The notes under the pieces are model-generated. The model worked only from the letters and a program-made list of their open reading frames with translations. It was not told where the DNA came from and did no database searches. Shown piece by piece: positions 1 to 11,407 of a DNA stretch of 64,000 nucleotides (the first letter of the stretch is position 1; the number at the start of each line of letters is the position of its first letter). A program made the position numbers and the translations under genes. The stretch comes from Chelydra serpentina (lineage: Eukaryota; Chordata; Testudines; Chelydridae), in assembly GCA_037349315.1 (NCBI GenBank), contig JBAIAC010000035.1, positions 11,360,501 through 11,424,500 of the forward strand. The letters run 5' to 3'.

Positions 1-2655
1 TTGGGCAATAACCCATAAGTGTCATAAATGTGAGCCCAAATTTTAATTAATCTGAAAATCCAAATCAGAAATACATTGTTCACTATTTGTCATTAACCAC
101 TCTCTTGTTTTAAACGTTTCAGTTATCGAATGAGGGAACAGGAAGAATACCAGGTGACTCTGGTGATCAATCGCACAGCTTTTTGACTAGCTCTAGCTGT
201 GGGAGTGGTCATAATATACAGTTGTTCCAAAAGGTTAAATACTTACAATGTGATTCCCTTGACTTTTCTCTCAAATTACCAGATGTGCTTGCTTTAAATT
301 TAGATTCTGCAAAAACTTCCACACCTGCTTATCTCTACTCACCCGAGTAGTCCTGTTTTCTTTAGCGGTACGACTTGTATGAAGAAAATGTACCACGTGC
401 ATTAACGTTCAAAGGAATTCAGTTCAATCATGGGTTAGATTGTGGCTTGTAGTTATGGTGCGCCTTGATGAGAAGCCAGATTAGGACTTGGAGAGTCACA
501 CTCTCAACTCTGTTTACGGCCATGCTCCCTTGCAGCCTTGGGGAAAGAAGTTAAGGAACCATATCACTTCTATCCCTGGCACAGATTACTTCCTCCTCTG
601 TGCTGGCTCAGATCTACTGTCTTGTGTGTTTGGAGGGGTATAGTCAAAGCTTTGCATACTGGCACCGGGTTGCACTATGATTCTCAATATTGGGTAGCCT
701 GCACAAGATATTAAGGGGGTGTTGTTTTAGTAATATTAATATCATATGTTGAATGTTGCTAGATAGATCCTCTGCGGCGATCCATTTGGTTCTTTCCCTG
801 GTTTGACCATCAACCATAAAAGGATCTATTTGGACAAACAAACTCCTTCAGACTTTGTTGTTTCCTAACTTCCATTATGTTCTAATCTTTTAAGTAAGGA
901 ATGATTGATACATAGTCAGTCACAACGCCAATATTTCAGCATCTTGAAATGCTTGCCATGTCCCATGTTTTATTCAACCCTCTTTAATAGAGCAGTTCTT
1001 TCCAGCACACCTACTACAGCTTCATCCTATACTACAGGAAGCTATTCCAAGCTATTACCGCACTGCTTAATGGTCCTCTGCAGCCTGTTTTGGAAGAGTA
1101 GTCTTTAGCTCTGTGTCTCACCTCAGGGATTTTAATAGGCTTGTATATCAAGGCCAAACCTCTATAATTCCTTTATTTCTGTCGGTATTCTAAATCACAG
1201 GGGAGCCAGGAGCGTCTTTAAAGCAGGAAGAAAATGACGTATAGCAATTAGGCAGTACCTATGACTAACTAAAAATATCCCTTAAATTTGCATCTTTAAT
1301 TACATCAATTGATCAAATTCAATGTGATGAGACTGGGAGGAGCTAATCACTCTTTTAACAGTAATTATTTAAATTTATCATCTAAGAAGGGATCTCCTTC
1401 AACAATCATCAGTATCATTTTTGACTTGTATTATTGATTTGGGCTAACAGATGGGTTTGTAAACTTTTTAGTTTTTCTAGGCTCTGGGTTATAGCTTCAT
1501 ATCAGTGTTAGGGGGAACAAAACACTTAAAAGCTTTCAAATCACAGTGAGAACACATCACTACATATCTCTTATATAACAATCTTTGCAACACCAGTGAG
1601 CAATTATAACAAAGTTATATTACCATGATAGTCACATTCCAGTTGCTTTGTTCCACAGAGGTTAGTACACTTATCCCTGAGCTCTTCCATGTCATACATG
1701 GACCGTCCCACTGAACTGACAGAGTTCATGATCCTGCTCTTCATTTTTTCCCTCTTTAATGGGATCTCCCTTCAGCACTTCAGTTCTACAAAGCAGTGTT
1801 GGGAGTGCTCATTTACACATTGCCACTGCACTTCTTTCTTTCACCTGAGCCACTTACTAGTGTGAGGTATGTATTTCCAGATCCTGAAAGAATTATCTTG
1901 CCTCTTCTTGAGTGTCCTCAGAGACTGTCAAGGATTAAAAAAAAAAGAGTTTTAAAAACATAAACTTGCATTTATATGCATATCAGAAAAGGCAGGATAC
2001 AATGCTAATGTTCTTCCATCTGCATCTTGTGCTGTGAATGGGACTATTGCTTAAGTAAGGAATGCAGGACTGTGCCCAGGGAGATGAAATACTTCTGTGG
2101 TTAAAGCAAAAAGGGCCAAATCAGTCAAAGCATTTATATTTACTTCAGTGAGCTTTGGATCACTGAGACCTGGGTTTTAATTGAGAGTGGAGCAAAAAAA
2201 TCATAACAGATTAGTTATTTGCTGCATTTTGGCCTTTTTTTCTGTTTGAAAAATGCTCAAAAGTAGATTGTAAGGCTTCCTAATGTATTAGTTATTCAGA
2301 ATTAACTTCAGTGCAAACTAATTTTCCTTATATGACTTGCTTGTGAGCAGTTCATTGCAAAATATTCAATCCTAAAACTTAAACATTTCATCTGTATTGG
2401 ACACTTGGTTTTGTGTCTGTTTACTGATTGGCTGACTCTGAAACTAATGAAAATGGTGCAAATTCCAAATTATGCAACCTTCAGTCTGAAAATATACAAC
2501 AAATATGGATTTTTGAAAATGACTTGTGCTGAATAGGCAAACTTAAAATTTGCTGTTCCCATGTATTCATGCTAGTAAAGATCAGAAACTTGAATTCACA
2601 CCAGACATAAGCACAAAGGGGTCGCAAATATAGTTGACGTGAATACTTGTGTTGC
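1..2655. other. Intergenic, no gene recognised
   Basis: AT-rich sequence. The short open frames here lack recognisable domains and codon structure. I see no repeat boundaries, RNA gene or promoter that I can support. Confidence 0.6.
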
Positions 2656-2659
2656 CCAT

Positions 2660-2795
2660 TATCATACACTTAATCTCTCTGTGCCTCATTTTCCCCGTTT
2701 GTAAAATTGGGATAATAATACTTGTCAGAAGGTTATTTTGTGTTTTAATTAATTGATGTTTGTAAAACACTGTGAGAGTCTTTGATAGAAAGCAC
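2660..2795 (+). repeat. SINE 3' part (MIR/CORE-like)
   Basis: The segment reads like the 3' half of an amniote tRNA-derived SINE: a run resembling 'ctctctgtgcctca', a 'tgtaaaattgggataataat' block, and a tail resembling 'taaaacactgtgagag'. The tRNA-like head is missing or decayed. The family call rests on remembered consensus, not an alignment. Confidence 0.55.
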
Positions 2796-3224
2796 AATTA
2801 AATGTAAAGTATTATATTCTTCCAGATAGAGCTAGACCTTGAATTGATGACACAAACCTACTGTATTTCCTTATGCATTGAGGTCAACAATTCTTGTCCT
2901 TTACAAATGTGAATGTTTTATCCTAGAAAGTCCACCTGATTTTATGAAATAACAGAGCTAGGTGGAAAATAGTTACATTTTTGTGCACTTCCATAACTTT
3001 AATTTTGGTGACATTTTGGAAGACTGGCAATTAATTGTGGAAAAGTGTAATGAAAAAACTCAAAAAGCCCTCTTGTCTCAAACATTGAAACCTGTGAATA
3101 AGTGAGGAGGAAGCAGCAGCTGTGCTGGTGGGGATGATGTTGTTAGCAGGGACATGGATATGAACCAACAGTGCTGAGTTCCTTGCCCTCTTATAACATT
3201 GAGCGGCATTAATCACGTTTTTTA

Positions 3225-3720
3225 TTTAAGCAGCACTTTGCAAACTTTATTCACCAGGTAAATATAATTTATTTACCACCATTTTACAGCTAGAGAAACT
3301 CTGAAAAGTTCAGTGTTGTGCCCCAGGACCAAGAAGATCAGAATCAAGACTAACACCTAATTTTAACAATTGCCATCTAATCCTTGTCTTCCAGTCCTAT
3401 TCATTAGACCATAGTGTCCCCCAGGCAACTCACTTCATCTTTCTGAGCCTCCCTTTACAAAACTGTGTAATAACATTTACCTACCTGTAGCTATGGATAT
3501 TAGGAGCCTCATTTACTACTTAAATATGATTACAGTACATTGGGGAAACAGGTACAGAGGGGTAAGAGTCTTTCTCAGGGAGGGAGAGGCACTGAACTAT
3601 TGGTCATAAGACAGGGAATCAAAAGCCCTTGGTCTTAATACTGGTTCTGATGGACACATCACTTAATTACTGTGAACACTGATTTCCACGTCTCTAAAAT
3701 GAATGTGTGGAATATTGTTC
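3225..3720. repeat. Cluster of decayed SINE pieces (MIR/CORE-like)
   Basis: At least three fragments lie together. About 3225-3420 reads in minus orientation ('ccattttacagctagagaaact', then a decayed head near 'cattagaccatag'). About 3421-3480 and 3590-3710 read in plus orientation ('cactgatttccacgtctcta'). Boundaries are approximate and no target duplications could be defined. Confidence 0.45.
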
Positions 3721-4600
3721 ATGTAAGGCATAGTAAAAATGGATGATCAGGATCGGGAGCCCAATCTTGCATTATTGAGCGTATTGGAACTACATATGGG
3801 TATGGTAGCCCCTCACTGCTCCTCAGGTCAGGCTGTGTGGGGATGGTAGCCAGTGAATTCCTGTAGTGGCAGATCCCACTGCTCCCCAGCCCTCCTACCC
3901 CACCAAGCCTTATCGTAGCTCCCAAATGACATCATGTGAATTGCACCAGTGGAGCCTAATTCTGCCGCACTTTGCTACTGGGTTTTGGCCGTAGAGAAGC
4001 GGACAGAATTTGCCTCTTCCTATATATCTCTTGTAAGTCCTTGTTGCATCACTGCATAATCACACTTAAATAGCCTTTCCAGTCACGTTCACTTTTCTGG
4101 TATGGACTCCTGAATCCCATTACATTTTTGGTCATTCATTGTATCAACATGTTTAGGTAGATTACAGCGTTTAACAATGTACAATACTCAGAATTGCTTT
4201 TGTGCAGGAAGAGATTATCAGAAAGTCAATGTGCTGTTAGCATGAAATTACTGTCCTTTAAAGACTGTAGTAACATTTCTTAGTAAGACCAATGCAGTAA
4301 TATTATGTTCAAGTAATGTGGGTTTAAAATTTAAATTCTCCATCTTTGGTATTTGAGTAGGACACCGACTTAAGCGTACTAAGATGTATTTATAGCCAAA
4401 TACTGATCATTATTATTAGCCAGTCTGCTTCTGATTTGGCAAGCATGTTGTTTTTTATAGTAATGAATATGGACCTCTTAAGCAGGTGATCCTTCAATGT
4501 GCAATTTGCCAGGAAAATTCTGCCAGACTGGAAATGTTTATATGAAGAAAAAGAAAAGAATGGAAAATATCAGCATTGAGGAGGACAGGACAAAAACTTG
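3721..4600. other. Intergenic, nothing recognised
   Basis: AT-rich sequence without supported features. Confidence 0.55.
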
Positions 4601-4830
4601 GAGTATTTATTTATCTATTAGCATTTGTACCAGGGTACTACTCAAAGATCCCAATCAGGATCAAAGAAGGATGGTGCTGGGTGCTGTACACGCTCAAAGA
4701 AGACACAGCCTGTGCCTAAAGATCTTCCAGTCTAAAGAGACAAAGGAAGACAAAGGGAAGAACAACAGAATGCAACATATAGGCAAAGTGATCCAGATGA
4801 TGGCTGGCACACATCATAGTGGATTCCTTT
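4600..4830 (+). repeat. Interspersed repeat, family X copy 1
   Basis: Diverged copy of a dispersed family whose other members lie at 34315-34410, 55405-55530, 57255-57315 and 63165-63250. Shared blocks are 'gatcccaatcaggatc', 'gtgctgtacacgctc' and 'cttccagtctaaagagacaa'. The open frame through it (to 4841) is a by-product. I cannot assign the family to a class. Confidence 0.5.
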
Positions 4831-4850
4831 TTAAAAAGTAACAGAGTAGC

Positions 4851-6214
4851 CTAGACCCAACTATTTCTCTACCTAGGCAATCTTATGTAGCCCCTTCTCT
4901 GAGGTGTGGTGAATGTTTCAGACTCCCTCTGCGGTTCTGCATCTCTCTCAGCTCCCACACTCAAAGCTCAAAAATTGAAACTTTACTCTCTTAGTTGCCG
5001 AGTCAGGCTGTTCCCACTCCTGGCTCCAAACATGCTGGGAAATGGTGTCAGAAGGCTTTGGTAGCTGTTGTTGTGTAGTCCATAGAGTAGGACTCCCCAG
5101 AGGCTCTGTCCAGAGTTCCAGGAGCTAGAAAATTCCTTTTTTATTGTAAAATCAAAACCAAAACTACTTATTCAGTTTTCAGTGTATAGACTGCTGTTCT
5201 AACTCATCTCTCCCCAATCTGCCCATTCCCTACAGCCAATCTGGTCTGTTCATTGACACTTGTTTTCCCCTGCTTTTCTCGTCCCCCGGATATCCCTCCT
5301 CTTGTATCCAGGATCCTGGTGCTGAGGGAGTGTGGTGGGGAGAGAGGAGAAGCCCTACAGTTTTCTGAACATCAGAGTCTGTGCAGGGCTGTGCTTCCTC
5401 CAGTGGTGATGGGGGGTGGGGGGCTTCTTGGACAGGATGCCAGTCCCGCCAAAGTCTCTAGAGCTTTGTTCGGAATGTATTGTGAAAAACTCCCATTGAC
5501 TTAAATGGGCTTTGGATCAGGCCCTGTATTATCAGGCCCCTCAATGGTTATCCATGCAAATTTCCTCTATTTACATGCAGCCTGAATGTGTACGTGTTTA
5601 GATGGTGTGTAAAATTCAAACAATTACAGCTGCTCTGAGGCAGGTGTAAATCTGGACAATCCCTCTGGCATTACTCCAGATTTACAGTAGTGTGAATGAA
5701 AGGAGAGTTTAGGCTGTATAGAAACTGACATGCAACTGAAAACCAAACTTTTTTCCCTTATCCATACTTAGAATGTTCTCTCTCCCTTGTCTACTCTGCA
5801 ATTCTATTATGGACTGTATATTACTATATAATTCTGTTACTGTATTTATCTAATTCTGTGGACCTTCTTTTCAAAAATGGGCATGTTAATATAAGTCCAA
5901 ATTGCACTGGCTAGGCTCAATCCTATGACTCCTTCAACTCCCATTGACTTTATATAAATTAATATTATTGTTGGAAAAAGAAGACACATTCCCCTTCTTA
6001 CTTTATTTCTCAGGTGAGGGAATGGATTGAGCAGTAGTGAGCAGAGTAATCTTGTCCCATTCCATATAGGAAGTTTCCCTGAAATATATGAAATGCCTTT
6101 AAAAATATTCTGTATTTCAACTGGTTGACCCGTTTCACTCTTTACCCTTGGCTCGAAGAGGCTGTAAACAGGTAGAGAGATGGAATGCACCTAGTCAAAT
6201 TGTACTGTAGTGGA
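4851..6214. other. Intergenic with palindromic-repeat relics
   Basis: No gene. Short decayed pieces of 'cattgactt(c)aatggg'-centred palindromic repeats occur near 5500-5535 and 5630-5700. The rest is unassigned. Confidence 0.5.
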
Positions 6215-6266
6215 AAGGTCACTATAGGAGTATAATTCACAAGGTCACCATAGGAGTATAATTCAC
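6215..6266. repeat. Tandem duplication, 26-bp unit x2
   Basis: The unit at 6215-6240 is repeated immediately at 6241-6266 with one difference (t to c in 'ggtcac(t/c)ata'). Confidence 0.9.
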
Positions 6267-6340
6267 AAGGAGCAGGAGATATTAAAATACCTAATTCTTG
6301 TTTCCAAGGTTTTAACATTGATTAACAGCATTGATTCCTG

Positions 6341-6386
6341 TTCATGACAATCATGACAACATATTCATGACAATCATGACAACAAT
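6341..6386. repeat. Tandem duplication, 23-bp unit x2
   Basis: A unit starting 'ttcatgacaatcatgacaac' at 6341 restarts at 6364, and each unit itself contains two 'catgacaa' words. It lies about 75 bp from another short tandem duplication. Confidence 0.85.
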
Positions 6387-6898
6387 GGTGAATGCTATAA
6401 ATGTAACCCATTAGTTGACCTTATTTGAAGACTGCGGCCCCATAATAATGTTCATGGATGCTAGAGTACTTTCTACTTCAAAATGCCAAATGAAGACATT
6501 TTATATTATAATTTTGGACCTTTCCCCTGTTAAACTTTGCTTAACAACCATCTTTGGTTGCAGTGTTAATGTCAAAGAGCTGGAAGGTACGTGAAATGTT
6601 GGCAATGGGAAATGAAATAAGGACGTTTCTATAAACAGCTGCTTGGAGATAAGCATGAACTTCTGTGGTATAAATAAATAAAACATGTTTTAGGAATTGT
6701 GGTTATTTAGTAACCAAAGATTCAGTGTGGTAGGTGGGTAGTAATAGCTGAAGCCTCTTGGAGAGTCTCAAGTACCATATGCTAGCGGTTTCCAAACACT
6801 GAAGTATTACTGGTATTAGTACTGTATTCCAGGCTCTCTCTAACTCCTGAATTATGAGTCTGTATAATGGATCTCAGCATGTCACTACTGTTCTACTT

Positions 6899-7200
6899 CA
6901 GTAGCGCAGCCAGGTCCAGAGCGCTGGGGGAGCGGTGCTATAAAAAGGCGCCTCCCCCTGTACTCACCCGGCGGCGCTCCGGGTCTTCGGCGGCACTTCG
7001 GCGGCTCACTCCGGGTCTTTGGTGGTACCCACCGCCGAAATGCCGCCGAAGACCCGGAGCGCCGCCGGGTGAGTGCAAGAAGCGGCGCTTAAAAAGAAGC
7101 GGCGCCTTTTTTTAGTGCTGCTAAAAAAAGGCGCCACTTCCGCCACTTCTGCTCAAGGGGGAGCGGCTGCTCCCCCTGCTCCCCCCTGGCTACGCCACTG
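6899..7200. mobile_element. Non-autonomous hAT-type transposon with internal hairpin
   Basis: A 302-bp element with 16-bp terminal inverted repeats (CAGTAGCGCAGCCAGG on the left, CCTGGCTACGCCACTG on the right; two differences). It is flanked by a perfect 8-bp target duplication TTCTACTT at 6891-6898 and 7201-7208. An 8-bp duplication and CAG...CTG ends are hAT traits. Inside lies a GC-rich inverted repeat, arms 6962-7004 and 7032-7074 (43 bp, one mismatch). No transposase is present, so mobility would depend on a hAT transposase elsewhere. The open frames across it are not genes. Confidence 0.88.
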
Positions 7201-7227
7201 TTCTACTTGTATTTGGGTGTTCACTCA

Positions 7228-7934
7228 GGCTATGGCTACACTTGCAGCCGTAGAGCGCTTTGGGTTAAACCAGCCTTCGGAGCGCGCACTAGGGAAAGTG
7301 CTCCAGTCTGTCCACACTGACAGCTGCAAGCACACTGGTGTGGCCACATTTGCAGCACTTGCTGCAGCATTGGGAGCGGTGCATTATGGGCAGCTATCCC
7401 AGTGTTCAAGTGCTGCAGCATGCTTTTCAAATGAGGGGGGCAGGGTGGAGTGTGTTGTGTGTATGTGGGGGGAGAGAGAGTGGGTTTTTGGAGTGCTGAG
7501 AGTGTGTCAGCACGCTGTCTTGTAAGTTCAGACCTCCTGACCCCCCTGCCACTCACTCACTCACTCACAGCAAACAGTAAATGATTGTCAGATCAGATAA
7601 GCAGATAAGCAGCCGCTGTCAGAAATGGAGCTTCGAAAAGGCACTTCTGCATTCCTGCAGCGATTTCACAACAAAGGGAAGAGTGACCACTTGGCTTAAG
7701 GGGATTATGGGACATTTCCAGAGGTCAATCAGAGCACAGTAACTGTTTACACTGACCCTGGAGAGTCTCAGCCAATATGCAACAGCCATTATCCCTCTCG
7801 TGGAGGTAGAGTACCAGGAGCGCTCCAGCCAGGGAGTCAGGGTGCTCTACGTGCCTTGCCAGTGTAGACGGGGAGTGAGGTAGAGCACTCTAGGTGGCTT
7901 TATTGCGGTATAAAGTGCAAGTGTAGCCAAGGCC
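7228..7934. mobile_element. Non-autonomous Harbinger-like element
   Basis: A 707-bp element. The left end GGCTATGGCTACACTTGCA and the reverse complement of the right end, GGCCTTGGCTACACTTGCA, differ at two of 19 positions. Flanking trinucleotides are TCA (7225-7227) and TTA (7935-7937), an imperfect 3-bp duplication. A subterminal 'tgggcagctatccca' block at about 7387-7401 resembles 'tgggtagctatccca' near the left end of the autonomous Harbinger at 11030, which suggests kinship. It has no coding capacity. Superfamily assignment is inferred. Confidence 0.72.
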
Positions 7935-8124
7935 TTAGTAAAAACTAATCCAAAGTCCTTTGAAATCAGCTGAAAGAGTCCCATTGATTTTACTGGGTTT
8001 TGCATCACCCCTTAATCCACCATAGTGCTTGGGAAGCTTCAAATCCCTGCTGTGAATTATGCACAATTTAATTAGAGGTAACATGCATTGGACAAAATGA
8101 AACAGGGAAGCTAGCTCAGGTCAC

Positions 8125-9250
8125 AGCAGAGATGAGACACCACAGCTTACACATCCTGGGTGTCAGCGAGAGAAAATGGACGGGATCAGGAAGATTAACA
8201 GCTGCCTTGGGAGAAACTTTGCTGTTTTCTGGATGGGATGATGGACAACACCATGAGGGTGTTGCCATCCTTTTGAAGAAGGAAGTGGAGCATTCCCTGC
8301 TTGAATGAAAATCAATCAGCAGCAGACTTATGAGAGCCAGACTGAAAGGGAAACATCATAATATCACCCTGATTCAGTGCTATGCTTCAACAAATGACAG
8401 TGATGAAGAGGTAAAGGACAAATTCTACCTTGCACTACAGGCGGAGTTAGAGAGATTACCACGCCATGACCTAACTATCGTCATGGGAGACCTGAATGTC
8501 AAGGTCAGTAAGGACAACAAAAACAACTACAGAGCAATGAGAAGACATGGGTGTGGCACCATGAAGGAAACCGGAGAAAGGCTTGTTGATTTCTGTAATA
8601 TGAATGACCTAGTCATCGGCGGAACCCTATTTGAACACTGTGAAATTCACAAGCTGACATGGTGTTCTCCAAATGGTAGAGATAAGAACCGGATTGACCA
8701 TATCGTGATCAATAGCAAAGGGTGACGCTCACTGACAGATGTGAAAGTGAGAAGAGGTGCAGATGTTGGCAGCGACCACCACCTTGTGACAGTCTCCATC
8801 AAGCTAAAACTGAGAAGTGTGGTTCCACCAAACAAGACGTTATGACATTGACAAGCTAAAGTCCCCTGAAATACAGAAAGCCTTCGTTCTGCAGTTAAAG
8901 AACAGGTTTCAAACACTTGCAGACCTTGATGAAGAGGACGGGAATGCAGATGAGGAGATCAACAAGGAGTGGGTCAAAATAACAGTAATTTATAAACAGA
9001 GCAGTGAAGCCTGTCTAGGCTACAGGCAGAAGAGAAGGAAGGAGTGGATTACACCCAGTACGTGGAATGCCATAGAAACTAGATGAGCCCTGAAGAAAAA
9101 AGTTTTAGACACAAAATCCCAGAAGCTAAAGGACAAATACCATGAGCAGTATAGCAAGGCACACCGAGAGGTCAAATGCCTTGTGAGAGTGGACAAATGG
9201 CATTATATTGATAATCTGACAACACAAGCAGAGGATGAGGCTGCTTGTGG
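8125..9250 (+). pseudogene. LINE endonuclease fragment (RTE/CFDP2-like), broken
   Basis: The translated pieces form an apurinic-type endonuclease domain as in non-LTR retrotransposons, in the group often annotated as craniofacial development protein 2-like. From about 8131 the frame reads HILGVSE. An open stretch 8330-8725 carries QCYAST, VMGDLNVKV (Asp/Asn of the active site), LTWCSPNGRDKNRIDH and ends at a stop. The terminal SDHH motif is found at about 8770-8785 in a shifted frame. A second stretch, 8817-9086, continues the linker region (RRYDIDKLKSPEIQ). There is thus at least one internal stop before 8330 and one frameshift after 8725. No reverse transcriptase follows; the copy ends near 9250. 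A relic, not functional. Clade assignment is from memory. Confidence 0.75.
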
Positions 9251-9284
9251 TGAACAAGGAACCGTCTACAACATGACACCCCCA

Positions 9285-9504
9285 CCCCCAAGCAACATAA
9301 ATTACGCATATGCAACATAAATTATGCCAGCATAAGTTAAGTGGTAGTGTGCACAGTGCTATGTCAGGCAGCTACCATCCATCGCTTGTTGGGGGTGGTT
9401 TAATTATGTTGGCAGGAGAGCTCTCACCCGTTGGCATAGAGTGGCCACATGAGAGATCTTACAGCAGCGCAGCTGCATCAGTTCATGCTGCTGTAGACAT
9501 AGCC
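9285..9504. mobile_element. Truncated non-autonomous element (Harbinger-like)
   Basis: The right end 'gctgtagacatagcc' is followed by TAA (9505-9507). The body contains 'gccagcataagtta', 'gttggcaggagagctctc' and 'ttacagcagcgcagctgc', which I recognise as a common turtle MITE body. The left boundary is unclear, so it is probably 5'-truncated. It directly abuts the next element. Confidence 0.5.
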
Positions 9505-9507
9505 TAA

Positions 9508-9792
9508 GGATATGTCTATACTTACCCGTCGCGTCGGAGGCGCGGGATCGATGTTCTGGGTTCGATTTATCGCGTCTTGTCAAGACGCGATAAATCGAAC
9601 CAGGAAGTGCTCCCTCGTCGACGCTGGTAATCCAGCTCGACGAGTGGAGTAGGCGGAGTCGACGGGGGAGCCTGCGCGCCGCGTCTGGACCACAGGTAAG
9701 TTCGAACTAAGGTACTTCGACTTCAGCTACGTTATTAACGTAGCTGAAGTTGCGTATCTTAGTTCGACGGGGGGGTTAGTGTAGACCTGGGC
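9508..9792. mobile_element. Harbinger-type MITE with two hairpins
   Basis: A 285-bp element. The left end GGATATGTCTATACTTACCC and the reverse complement of the right end GCCCAGGTCTACACTAACCC match at most positions. Flanks are TAA (9505-9507) and TTA (9793-9795). It contains a 19-bp perfect inverted repeat with a 3-nt loop (9560-9578 and 9582-9600) and a 15-bp perfect one with a 1-nt loop (9720-9734 and 9736-9750). The second hairpin, built on 'acttcagctacgt', recurs in the elements at 24952 and 59497. No coding capacity. Confidence 0.75.
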
Positions 9793-9795
9793 TTA

Positions 9796-11026
9796 GTCTG
9801 GTGAACTGAGAATATTGGACACCGCTACTGGTTTCTATAGTTTTCTACAACTTTGCAGGACCTGTTAGAGCCAAATGTCTTTCCTTCTCCCTCTCTCCCT
9901 CTCACAAGGTAGTTAGTTATTATCTGAAGGTAATAGGTGTGTTTTCCTAGGTTGCTTTGAAAAAACTCAATGGGGATGACAGACAAGAGAAACAAGCCAT
10001 GAGTGTGTTCAGATTTTGTATTCTGAAAGAACTAATGGGAGCAAGGAGGCAATTTGAATTCTAGTCTCATGAATACTCTTACTTTTTTACCCACTAACTT
10101 TAGTGTTATTTCCTTATTGAACCCTGACCATTTACAAAAAAAGGATTTGATACGTTGGTAGAGAATAAGCGCTAGCAGTGAATCAATACCTCAACGTAAG
10201 AAATAAAAATGCATTGTTGAGAAGCTGTATTGCATTATTCCTTTGTTGTCTGAAGTGCTTGTGCCTCATGGATCATTTGGAAATATAAAAATATCCATTT
10301 ATCTACATTGTTGAACTGCAAAGATTACCTTGTGTGTCTGTTTTTTGTCATCAAAAGCTGTTGCAATGCATTGGATTCTGTATTATCTTCTTTAAAACTC
10401 TGAAATGGCCATTTAGATTAAATGCCTAAAGTGAGCACTAGATAGGTCAAGCTACATAGTATCTCCTTTTCAGACTCATTAGATGGATGCATCACTCAAT
10501 AACAGCTTTTCAGTATATTTTAATCATGGGCTGCTTTGGTTCTTTTGTTCCTTGCAAAGGATCCTCAGCATTTAAAATGACTAATTTTGTTTGTACCTGC
10601 TTTGAGATTGGATTTTGTATTTTTTGAGTCATACACAAAATTGCCTGAGATTAGGATCCATTCAGCAGTATGTACAGAGAAATTATAAAATTCAAGATAA
10701 ATACTGAGAGATGAGCTGGTTGCTGGCACAGCCTATTGCTGACCAAACAGATGAATATCTCAGAAATGTTCCTAATGGGCTCCATCACTGGCAGTCAAAA
10801 TTCTCATTGGCTTCAATGGGATGTTGGCCAGTGCAGGGACTGTAAAAACAGCCTATCATGGGGAAAAAAAATTCTCATTTTTTCTGAGTATTAGAATTTT
10901 ATGGAACCATTACCTATCTAGTGAAAGGAGAACCAAGGATTTATCTGATGTTTTTAAATGGAGATCAGTATTAATAACACCACAAGGTTGAGATGAAAGG
11001 AAGAATCCCTCCTAGGAGTTCTAATC
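9796..11026. other. Intergenic, nothing recognised
   Basis: AT-rich spacer between the MITE and the autonomous Harbinger. Apart from a short 'cattggcttcaatggga' palindromic-repeat relic near 10805 I see no feature. Confidence 0.55.
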
Positions 11027-11407
11027 TTAGGGTATGTCTACACTACGGTACTAGTTCGATTTCTGTGAAACCGAACTTGTGAACCCGATATTTCAATGTC
11101 GATTGTTCGAATCCACACCAGGGATGTTTATTCGAATGTCCGAGTCCACAGTAGGGGGGCAAGCGTCGACATTGCAAGCGGTGCACTGTGGGTAGCTATC
11201 CCACAGTTCCCGCAGTCCCGCCTGCCCACTGGAATTCTGGGTGCAGCCCCCAGTGCCTTGTGGGAACGAAATTGTGTCAAGGGTCGGTATACGTACATTT
11301 CGTCACTCGACCCACATTTCCGCCTTCCCTACGTGAAAGTGCCGGCGGGGAATGAATTCGCGCCCTTTTCCTGTGGCTGATAGCTCGGACGCCACTGGAC
11401 AGTGAGC

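Noticed and set aside
4497..4841. 114-codon frame, Lys-rich
   Set aside because: Most of it lies in a decayed interspersed repeat, with no domain and no supporting context.
6867..7556. Open frames of 82, 150 and 106 codons
   Set aside because: They run across the hAT hairpin element and the adjacent non-autonomous element; the content is repeat-derived and biased in composition.
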